Source: Acheta domesticus
Lineage: Eukaryota > Arthropoda > Insecta > Orthoptera > Gryllidae
DNA: 64,000 bases
Assembly (NCBI GenBank): GCA_031308135.1
Contig: JAHLJT010000631.1
Span: 215,521,773-215,585,772, forward strand
Direction of reading: 5' to 3'
Part shown: in pieces, positions 1 to 11,800 of the stretch
Layout: every line of letters begins with the position of its first letter
Position numbering within the stretch: position 1 is the stretch's first letter
The notes under the pieces: generated by a model
What the model was told of the DNA's origin: nothing
The model's input: only the letters and a program-made list of their open reading frames with translations
The model's database searches: none
Made by a program: the position numbers and the translations under genes

Positions 1-719
1 TGAAAATGACGTTAGGAACGAGTTTTCAAATTTGTACGAAAGCAGTAAAGCAACATTATAAACGAGTTGTATACGTTATTTTTTTATAGCCACATTAAAA
101 AGTTATAAGAGAATAAAGGATAATTTTTGGAGACGATTATAATGACTTCATGCATGAAAACTATTATGAGGAAAGGCGGTGGTCGGCTGTGCGATTTATA
201 GCACCATCTCCTAGAGCTACACAGTAGAAGTTACACCTAGTAAAGTGTAGAAGGTGGTGTTTATAGCCACCAACCCAAGATTCGCTCGTTGCGATTGACT
301 GAATGTGTGATGGAGCAATTATTCGTGCTCCAAACGGCTAATACGCCATAATCTGAGCTATATAACATCATTTTATGAAAGATTTCTTGTAAAGAAAAAG
401 GTCGTTTATCAAGCTGATATTCAAAAATCTAAGTTTATTGCAAGTGAGTCACCACTGTAGTTCAAATAAATCGAAATAAGCATCCAATTTTATTTCTAAT
501 TCTTGAACCTAATTTAGGTCACGACTTCTCCGTTTGAGCCCAGATTTTTACACCCACTTGGAGTGCTCCGTCTGACCGTGGCCCGCATCCATTTCTGGCT
601 CCAAGTACGCCATCCAAAGCAACCCGTCTTCAGGGCCAAAGCTACGGTTCTCGTTTGTTCGCGATATCAGTGATAAGAAAATGTATTTTGCATTATGATG
701 TACTAACTTATAAACAACT
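1..719. other. 5' flank of the SV2-like gene
   Basis: No gene recognised. A palindromic motif TGGAGC...GCTCCA occurs near 310-331. Positions 520-660 are less AT-rich but show no recognisable frame. This may hold promoter sequence or an upstream UTR exon. Confidence 0.4.
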
Positions 720-897
720 CGAAATCACCTGGAGTTTTTTACAATTTCCGAGAGATGGGAGAAGGGGCGCGAGAGCACTGGAAAGAGACGCCGATGTAGG
801 GCGGCCGAGGAGGAAGAGCGGTTGAGGAGACCGGCCGAGAGGCCAATCGTTTGCCCGTGAGCCAGGCGGGAGGCGGGCGTCTCCGGGGCAGTTCAAC
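720..897 (+). promoter_or_regulatory. GC-rich 5' UTR / core promoter candidate of the SV2-like gene
   Basis: A GC- and CpG-rich block sits directly before the ATG at 898 in an otherwise AT-rich flank. No TATA box is evident at a convincing distance. Role inferred from position only. Confidence 0.4.
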
Positions 898-949
898 ATG
901 CGGTCGTATGGCGTGCAGGCAGCGGAGAAGAAGGGAGCTCTGGAGAACG
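898..949 (+). CDS. SV2-like transporter exon 1 (start codon exon)
   Basis: ATG at 898 has A at -3. It encodes [17 protein letters not shown] plus the first base of a Gly codon, then the donor gtaaag at 950. The phase (1 base over) matches the acceptor of exon 2 exactly, giving [12 protein letters not shown]. It lies at the end of a GC-rich stretch in an AT-rich region, as expected for a first exon. This start is preferred to the ATG at 16973, which reads intron. Exon identity rests on phase, splice site and position rather than on family conservation, because N-termini vary. Confidence 0.72.
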
Positions 950-3900
950 GTAAAGTGTTGTCAAGTGGTTGGTGTAATCGACTCCTTCACGTGTGCGGCG
1001 TTACATGAACTTGCCGGAACCATGCTTATAACTTAGAACAAAATAGTTTATAGGAATGTTTTTTAGAGAAAATATTATTTCAACATATTGTGATAAATAT
1101 CAAGAGTTGTGCTAAATCAACAAAATTAAATCCAGAAAATCAGAATGTAATTGGAATTGAAATATTGTGTTTATAAATTATGCATTTCATCTCTTATGTT
1201 CTCTTATTCGGTTCATTACAATAATTACCGTGTTAAACAGTCCCTAGCCGCTTTTCAATATATAATTCTATGTGGATGGTACAAAAGGTTTTTTTTTTAA
1301 GATCATACAAAATTGAGAATTTTAATTCAATAGTAAATTTGATTCGTCAAGGAAACAATAACAAGAAAATGGTGTGCAAATATTAGTGACTTATTCTGTA
1401 CTGTGATTCCTTTATTGAGATCACGAAGTTCAAGAAAAAGTTGTATACGACGCAAGACGTTCAGGGAAATAAAATGTTGTGGGAATTGCAGGTCCAGATG
1501 TGCCGCCGGAAGGAACTCCTGTGGATTTCGAAAAGGCCATTGCACTCACTGGTGAGCAATTACGTTACCTAATTACTAAACCATGTACTAGAATATCCAT
1601 GAACGTTTACTATTTTTGATTTTTCGAACAATTCGAAACAAAAAACAACAATTCGAAATTTGTTTAAAAGTGTGACAACATAGATTTATTAAAAATAGAA
1701 CCTTAAGAGGTTTAAATTAGACAAGGTTTTGTATTTGAAGCATATAGGTTCTTTTTACGTGCAGTCAGTTTTATGCAATGACATAGATGTTTTTTAATCG
1801 CTATTTTAGACTATTTTTTTTAAACTTACAATTCAAAACTATGGTGTAATGAATCACATGGCATTTCGGACTCAAAATCGGCTTTCTCAAAATCTATTCC
1901 ATTTAAGTGTTTCACTTTTAATTCCATGTCCTCAATTTCATTGTCACTTTTTACTTGCAATAACAATTAAAATGATCACCTCCCAGTAATTGAGGAAATT
2001 CTGAGTAAATTTATGGTAGTTGGCGGAAAATCGACTAAGTGTATTCAGTCTTTTTTCCTTGAGTCAGCTAATAGATGGGAAACTTTTTCCTTTACCAAAT
2101 TATGACGACTGGGGTAAATGTGTGCATGACTATTTTTTTTCTTTTCTGGTTTGATTTCGATTAGAAGTTATGCATTTTCATGCGACTGCTTGGAAATTAA
2201 TATTTATTTGTAGGTCATACGCGGGATATTGAAGGGATGGATTACATGTAAATACGCTATTTTCCAAATTTTACATGAACGAATGGATTTTTTAATGCAT
2301 ATGCGCATAGTTTTTTTTGTAGCAGTTCATTTCATGTAGTCGGTTAGAGAGTTTCAGGCCAATACCTTTTATTTCTCCAAAATCTTTGTGAGGAAACTAC
2401 CAAGAATTGAAAATATTACTTGAGTAGAACAAATCTCTTCCTTACTTCGTAAACTAAAGGTACTACTGAATGGCACGGACTTTCTCGTACTTGTTAGTTT
2501 TCATTTTCTTTGGTCTGCCCTAGCTTTTCGATCTTGCCACATTCTTTTGCCGGCTGCCACCTATCGCCGCCCAATTTTTTCGCAATAATTTTTTGACATT
2601 TTCTCAAGTTTTTGGTTTTCTAATGCCAGAATTGAAATATTTCTCTAAGAATATTAAAAGTAGTAAGAGAGAAAAACCTCGCCCTCTAAGGAAATTTTCG
2701 TCGATAGCTTTGGAGTCGTTTTTAAGAAAATGTCTTTCATGCGCTACTGTAAATGTGAAATTTGAAGCTCTTTTTCACAGAAAACGTTTGAGTTTTCGAA
2801 ACATTTCATTGGAAGTCATTTAAAGCATTTCCACTCACAAACGCAGTAATGTATACAAATCCCTGGAGATTTGCGTATTAAAGGCGTGACAGATATTTCA
2901 AAATAATTACATTTGTGTAATTTTTGAAAAACAAAAGAATAAAGAAAAATAATTTTATGTCATCTTAAACAGTGCAATTAGCACTATCCGTTCGAAAAGT
3001 TTCAAGAAAAAATTTAGTCCCGGTTTTGAGAAAACGGTGTTAAAACATTTCTGAAAACGCGGAATTTTGAGTTTATTTTCAAAGAAAACATTTGAGTGTT
3101 CGACAAACTACGAACGTATGTCAGACATCATTTGAAGCACATGTAATGATAGTAAAAATAAGGTGAGCAAATCGCCGCTAATATAAATATTAACGACGTG
3201 AGAGAAAAATATTTTTGTAATTCTTATATAAACAAAAGAAGTCAGCAATATAGCATTTACGTCATCTTAAGAGTACATTTAATTCTATCATTACTAAAAG
3301 TTTAAAGAAAAAATTTCGAGTCGTTTTTGAGAAAATCGTGTTTTTGTTACTTTTTATATTCCACATATTTCACCCAATATTGTGTGAAAACAACTAGAAT
3401 TTTCAAAAAATGTACATTACCTTAATGAAAGAACTAACTACGGAGGACTTTTTTTACCTGAAGGAAAAATCATCATCTCCAGTTACCAGAGTTAACAGTG
3501 AAAAACGGATCTATGCCATCTTTTTAAATGTATTTTACTCTATTATCTCAAAAAAATTTAAAGAAGAAATATGGAGCCATTTTTGAGAAAAGTTTGAAAA
3601 TGTCCCAGGGGTTTCATGTAAAATTACCCCCAACTTTAATTTTTTTTTCAAAATCGCAGTGCTTCGACTGGAGCCAGATCGATCAGGAATATCCATTTTG
3701 AAAAACAATTACGCATGGTTTTGGCGCTAGTGGTGTTAAATAAATAAATAAATAAATGTCTTTATTGGTGGCGAGGCTCAGGCTAATTAGCCTGCTCTTC
3801 CGCCTGACCACTTTCAAAAGTTTTCATTACAGTTTATTTTATGATAAAAGGAGACCATTCAATGAGAAATACGTACGCAATTTAGATGAAGGTTTTCTCA

Positions 3901-5801
3901 CATGGGAAGCAGGAGTGAGAGCGAGGGAGGAAGACGTTGATAGAACAAGAAACGCACTCACATTTCTGTGTTTAAGTTTATTAATTTTACGTTAGGGAGA
4001 TATTAAAAATTAGTCACAAATATATCAGATTGAAGCACTTCGAGATTTAACTTAAATTTTGAAAAACTGTTTTTTGACTCGTAAGTTAGTTACAGAAAAA
4101 AATTAGGAGAAAAAAATTAGAAGGAGTCCGTGTCACAGAAGGTGCACAGTTGAGAAAGCATTAGAAGGTGCACAGTTGAGAAACAATTAGAAGGAGTCAC
4201 AGGCGGTGGTGTTCACTGGTGTTCACAGACGGACGGACAGACGGACGGACAGAGGACGGACAGGCGGACGGACAGGCGGACGGACAGGCGGACGGACAGG
4301 CGGACGGACAGGCGGACGGACAGGCGGACGGACAGGCGGACGGACAGGCGGACGGACAGGCGGACGGACAGGCGGACGGACAGGCGGACGGACAGGCGGA
4401 CGGACAGGCGGACGGACAGGCGGACGGACAGGCGGACGGACAGGCGGACGGACAGGCGGACGGACAGGCGGACGGACAGGCGGACGGACAGGCGGACGGA
4501 CAGGCGGACCGACAGGCGGACCGACAGGCGGACCGACAGGCGGACCGACAGGCGGACCGACAGGCGGACCGACAGGCGGACCGACAGGCGGACCGACAGG
4601 CGGACCGACAGGCGGACCGACAGGCGGACCGACAGGCGGACCGACAGGCGGACCGACAGGCGGACCGACAGGCGGACCGACAGGCGGACCGACAGGCGGA
4701 CCGACAGGCGGACCGACAGGCGGACCGACAGGCGGACCGACAGGCGGACCGACAGGCGGACCGACAGGCGGACCGACAGGCGGACCGACAGGCGGACCGA
4801 CAGGCGGACCGACAGGCGGACCGACAGGCGGACCGACAGGCGGACCGACAGGCGGACCGACAGGCGGACCGACAGGCGGACCGACAGGCGGACCGACAGG
4901 CGGACCGACAGGCGGACCGACAGGCGGACCGACAGGCGGACCGACAGGCGGACCGACAGGCGGACCGACAGGCGGACCGACAGGCGGACCGACAGGCGGA
5001 CCGACAGGCGGACCGACAGGCGGACCGACAGGCGGACCGACAGGCGGACCGACAGGCGGACGGACAGGCGGACGGACAGGCGGACGGACAGGCGGACGGA
5101 CAGGCGGACGGACAGGCGGACGGACAGGCGGACGGACAGGCGGACGGACAGGCGGACGGACAGGCGGACGGACAGGCGGACGGACAGGCGGACGGACAGG
5201 CGGACGGACAGGCGGACGGACAGGCGGACGGACAGGCGGACGGACAGGCGGACGGACAGGCGGACGGACAGGCGGACGGACAGGCGGACGGACAGGCGGA
5301 CGGACAGGCGGACGGACGGACAGACGGACGCACGAACAGACGGACGGAACAGACGAACGGATGGACGGACGGATGGACGGACGGATGGACGGACGGATGG
5401 ACGGACGGATGGACGGACGGATGGACGGACGGATGGACGGACGGATGGACGGACGGATGGACGGACGGATGGACGGACGGATGGACAGACGGATGGACAG
5501 ACGGATGGACAGACGGATGGACAGACGGATGGACAGACGGATGGACAGACGGATGGACAGACGGATGGACAGACGGATGGACAGACGGATGGACAGACGG
5601 ATGGACAGACGGATGGACAGACGGATGGACAGACGGATGGACAGACGGATGGACAGACGGATGGACAGACGGATGGACAGACGGATGGACAGACGGATGG
5701 ACAGACGGACGAACAGACGGACGGACATGTGTGTATATATATATACATATATATGTGTGTATATATATATACATATATATGTGTGTATATATATATACAT
5801 A

Positions 5802-5874
<73 letters not shown>

Positions 5875-8800
5875 GTGCATGCTAAATGGCACCCCTCGCA
5901 CTTGTACTTTATAGGGGGGCGAACCCTGGGGTGAGTACTTAGGCGGTGGCCTTTACCTGCACCCCCCTTCGGGGTACAAGTACCCCTTGGGGCCAATATC
6001 CAGGTCCCGTCGGAACGCAGTTTGCCGCCCTCATGGCAACCTCCGCATACAACGCCTGGGTCTAAGGCCGCTCTGCCAGCTTAGAGCTACTAGCTATGCG
6101 GGCTAGTGCCGGAGTCAATATCGCCTGTATGACGACGCGCCTCTCACATGCGCCGGGACACCAAGTCCCTCCTCTATGCCCAGAGTATCGGGCCATTGCC
6201 ACGACAAAGCCAAGAGCCCAACAGGGGGCCATCCGAACTAAGGTCCGGGCGGCTCGGGGCCCCCATCCCGTTTCCCACTGCCTGCACCTTCAGGCTATCG
6301 ATCTGGGTTGGACCGTAACCAAGGCAACCTGATGGTGGGTAATGTCCCGCCGGACTTCTATTTGTGGATTCCAGAGTACTCCAAGAGGTATCCTTCACCC
6401 AATCCTGCCTTAAGGTCGACGCGCCAGGTTCCCAACTGGTGGGTCGCCGGGTTGAACCTTCGATGAGGAGCATAGTATCGCCTGCTCACTGCCTCCACCT
6501 TGAGGCTAACGACGTGAGTGTTGCCGTGAAACTGGAGGTCCGGGTGGTTGTCTCCAACTCTCCACCAGAGGTCGTGCCCATCTACGCAGCCACCCCCCCC
6601 TGCGGGGAGACGGACGAACAGACGGACGGACGTGTTGAGAAAGCTTTTCGATATCAGGGTACCCCAAAACGTGTATTTCCGTTCAAATCTCGAAATCGAT
6701 TTTCCGCAGCATTCCATAACTTTCTCTGTACTATGATAGGTGCTTACCGTAGATACTCATGTACATGAGAAAGTAAAAACTGAGAATTATTTTACAGAAA
6801 AGCTGTTTTTTACCGGGCCCTGTTAACGAAAAAGTCAATCAATCTTGTTCCAAAGAATACATATATATTACTTCCTCTAACACGTGAATCTTTTTTTGTG
6901 TGCCGTCACTCTGGCCGTCGCTCTTGCCGTCGCTCTTGCCGTCACTCTGGCCATCGCTCTGGTAGACAAAATTGATATTCCCCAATTGATTTGAATCAAC
7001 TCGTGGCCCTCTGAGTTTGAAAAACTTCCTTCAATATTTAGGGGTACTTAACATGAATCCCCTCGGACATTTTCAAAATTTTCTCAAAAAAATTCTTTAA
7101 ATACAAAAAACATAAATACTCGAAAAGAAAATTAAGTCATAAACAACATAACGACAGTCACTGGCTTCAATTTTTTCGTGATTTCTAAATGCACCATTCA
7201 TTAACTCTGCATATTACATTCCAACTTAACGGAAAAAACTGGAACTTTGAACTGCAGTGCAGGGATGTCATATTGGCCGGAAAAATGTCAGGAACTAGTC
7301 AACTGAATTTTTTTAAATAGTATTAAAATATTTTATATTCTGCAAAAAATTAATTCATTTAAATACATCAAACCCTGATTGTCCTAATTTCCATTAACGT
7401 ATGCGAAATAGTTGAAAGCAAATACATTATTACATTGAGAATACAAATTGCAGAAAAGAGTAAAATCAAATGAATATTTGGAATTTTAATAGTAAAATAT
7501 AATTAAAATAACATTCATTATTTTGCATATTATTTTGATCCTATCCTCCCACGAAAATTTGTCTTGTAGCCCATAGTTAGGGGGGATGACAATGCATGTT
7601 TCAATCAAACAGAAATTACGCGAAAACTACTTTTACAAAAGATTGTGCATGACCTTTTTGAAACAGCTAATTTTGTACAACAGACTTCGAGGCAAAAATT
7701 TCTACCTTCAATTTTGTAGTTTTCAATTTTTTTGCAAAAAACAACAACAATAACAAGCATTATCCGAAAATGAGAGTAGCATCATATTTCTACCGTCCCT
7801 TATTACATATGTGGAGAAAATTTGAAGAAAAATTTGAAGCGATTTTACAGGAAAAAAATCGTAAATTCCAAGCGCGAATTATGCAAAAACTACTCATTCT
7901 TTTAAAAAAAATTATACATGACCTTTTATAAAGAGCAAACTTTTTACAACAAAGACTTTGTCTGAGGCAAAAAATCTGTATCTTCAGTTTTGTTGTTTAA
8001 ACATAATTTTTCTAATTTTCGAAACATTGGGGATTTTAACGAAAATGAGATCTTCACCATTCTCTTAAACATCCTTTGCACTATTCAACAACAAAATTTG
8101 ATAAACAAATTTGGAGCAATTTTTTTTAATTCTTGAAAATGTCCGAAGGGTTTCAAGTAAAGTATCTCCAAAAATTAAATATTGGTTTCTTATTCCAGGG
8201 ACCGCGACATTATTCAGAATTATTGAGAATTACCAATTTTGAAGAAACCCCACTAAATGGTTTATGCGCTAGCGTTGTGCTCAGACAACGTTTTTCCGTC
8301 AATCGATTTTTCTGAATGAAGGATGCACTAAACTCGTATTCTGGCTACACCAAGTGACGGAGGAATTCCCTCCCCCCCATATTTAGCAACTGTTTTTATA
8401 CACTTTTTCGTTACCAGGGCCCGGCAATGAGTTTTTGTGTCGAAAATTCGTCGTTTTAGGGCGCACGATTACAATACCTTTATTGTATACGTAGGTACAA
8501 GAAAGTGCAAATTGGTGCCGTTTTAGAGAACATTGTTTGAGAAAATTAAATATTGCCTGTATAGTGCATAAAATTACACGAAAACTATTCATATTTTCAA
8601 AAATCAAGCCTGACCTTATTTCAAGATTGTCTTTAAAGAATAGATTTCATTAAGAAAAAAATGTCCATCTTCAATATTGTAATTGTAGGAAGATGCTCCC
8701 AAAAAATTGCACTTCTTTTTTCGAACAATCTTGGATTTCAAGGAACCTGAGATCTGCACCATTCTCTTCAGCGTCCATTACGCTACCCGAGGACGAAGTT

Positions 8801-11800
8801 AATAAAAAATGCAGCATTTTTGAGAACATTTTGAAAATGTCCTTGAGGTTTCATGTAGAATACAATCAAAAACCAAATATCCGTTTGAAATTCCCATGGC
8901 TTCGAGTTGGTTCAGATCGATTGAGGAATATAAACCTTGGAGAAAATCGGCTAAATTGTTTAGACGCTAGTGTTGAACACGGACGGACAGACACAGACGA
9001 ACGGACAGATAAACACACACGGCACGGACGGCAGATCGACGTACACACACACGGATGGACGGACGGACAGACACAGACGCGGACGGACTGACAGTCTTAC
9101 GGACGGGCAGATAGCCTCACGGGGCGGACAGCCTCACGGGGCGGACAGCCTCACGGGGCGGACAGCCTCACGGGGCGGACAGCCTCACGGGGCGGACAGC
9201 CTCACGGGGCGGACAGCCTCACGGGGCGGACAGCCTCACGGGGCGGACAGACGGACGGACGGACGGACGGACGGACGGACGGACGGACGGACGGATGGAG
9301 AGACACATGGACAGACAACCCCTGGGCGGGAAGATATGAAGGGTGTTGCATTTCAAGATTCATATAATTTAGATATTTGCAGTACCATCGCGAGATGTGA
9401 CACAATGTGAACTGGCACATGACGTCAGTAATACACCCGCCAGTCAAGACTTAACAGTAGTTCAGATAACATCAGCTTGTTAAGTCATTATGTGTGCATA
9501 AGTAGCGTAAAGATAGATTATGCTTTCCAAGGAAACATGGATGCACCACACAGTAACTAGGGATGCAATAGAATGCACATACTTTCTCGTACTAGATAGT
9601 TTTCTAATTTATTTGGCCTGTGGTAGCTTTTCGGGTTTGCCCTACCCTCTTCCCAGCCATCAACCGCCGCCCAATTACATTTTTTCACATTTGGTTAATT
9701 TTTTTTGTCCTCTTAAACTACAACTGAAATCTTACTGAAAAATATTAGAGAAGAGTAAAACTTCGTCCCATAGGAGTCTTAAAGAAATTTTCTTTGAAAT
9801 ATTTTGAACAGTTTTTGAGAAAATGTTTAAGTATTTCTGTAAATGTAAAATGTGAAGCTCTTTTTCACCCAAAAATTTTGAATTTTGAAGAAAATTCATG
9901 GGAAAATCACATAAAGTATTTCTACTCAGAAATGCAATAATGTATACAAATTGCTGATGGTATAAATATTAACGTCGTGAGAGATATTTAAAAAAAACAT
10001 TTGTGGAATTTTTGAAAAAAATTAAAGAATATAGGAAAGTGGGATTTATGTCACGTTATTTAGTGTATTTATCACTAGCCGTTCAAAACATTTCAAGAAA
10101 TAATTTGAAACCATTTTTGAGAAAATGGCGTATGAGAGTTTCTGAAAATGCGAAATTTCGATCTGATATTCACAGCCGATATTTGAATTTTCGAACAACA
10201 TTACAAGATATCTTATGAAGTACATGTTGGCATAAATGTAATTATGTATATAACTAATTGATAAGGGGGGAAACGTCGTGAGAGGTGTCAAAAACATTTT
10301 AAATTTGTAATTTTTGAAAAAATATATCAAAATGTCTTTTTGGTATCTTATTAATGAAATTTAGCACTATTCCTACCAAACGTTTAAAGAATAAATTTGG
10401 GTCCGTTTTTGAGAATACTTTTATATTCTCAATACAGCTTGCGCAGTGGAGAGGAAGTTACGTAAAGCTGCGCGAAAAAAACGGCTAATTTTTTGCAGAA
10501 AAACTCTTTATTATTGGGCCCTGGTAACGAAAAAGTGGATAAAACCAGTTGCTAAATTTAGAAAAAAACTTCTAACACTTGGAGTAGCCAGAACCCATAT
10601 TTTATGGGTCTTTGATACCGAAAAATCGAATGACGGCAAAACTTCTTGCCCGCTTGTCCGCCCGCCCGTCCGTCTGTCTGTGAACAACGCTTGTGGCTAA
10701 ACCGTTCAGTCGATTTTCTCCAAAATGAATATTCCCCAATGGATCTGGCTAATGTCACGGCCCCTTGAATTTGAAACTGATATTTTAATTTTTGGGGTAT
10801 TTTACATGAATACCCTGAGACATTTTCAAAATTTTCTAAAAAAATCGCTCCATCGTTTTTGATTAATGTTTTTCGATAGTGTGAAGGACGTTTAAGAGAA
10901 TAGTGCAGGTCTCATATTTGCTGAAAACTGTGATTTGTCGAAAATTGCAAAAACTCAGATTTTTTCGACGTCTTCTTTTAATTACAATTATGAAGATAGA
11001 GGTTTTTCCCTTAATGGAATCTGTTCCATAAAGATAGATTTTGAAATAAGGTCCTGTAGAATTTTTCGAAAGTTTGAGAACTTTTTGTGTAATTTTGCGT
11101 GAAAATACGGGAAAATACGTGCTGTTTTAGCACCTTTAGTTTAATATTGTACATATTTCACACAAAAATTCGAGAAACCTAGTGCAATTAAAAAAAGTTC
11201 ATGAGTTTAATGAAAGAGTAGAGGACAAATTGTAGAGGACAAATTTCTTCTGATGAAAAAAATCTCTGTCTTCAATATTGTACATTGTATGAAGATGCCG
11301 AGAAAAAAAAATAAAATTGTTGCAATTTCCGAAATTTCAGAGTCAACATTGAAAATCGAATTTAAGACATCTTTATAAGCGTATTTTATTTCATTCTTGC
11401 AAGACATTTAAAGCCAAAATTTGGAGCCATTTTTGAAATTTTTTTAAAAAAATTCCCAGGGCCTTTATATATAGTACCCCCAGAATGTAAAGAAAGTTTT
11501 TTATAATCGCAGAGTTTCGAGTCGAGCCAGATGGATCGCGGAATGTTTATTTTGGGCAAAATCCTACAAATACTTTAGGCACACGGACTGCCGGACTGCT
11601 GGACTGCCGGACTGCTGGACTGCCGGACCGCTGGACTGCCGGACCGCTGGACTGTCGGACCGCTGGACTGTCGGACCGCTGGACTGTCGGACCGCTGGAC
11701 TGTCGGACCGCTGGACTGTCGGACCGCTGGACTGTCGGACCGCTGGACTGTCGGACCGCTGGACTGTCGGACCGCTGGACTGTCGGACCGCTGGACTGTC

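Noticed and set aside
4197..5996. Five overlapping frames of 549-599 codons on both strands
   Set aside because: They are by-products of a 12-bp tandem repeat without stop codons; the peptides are pure repeat and all frames are equally open.
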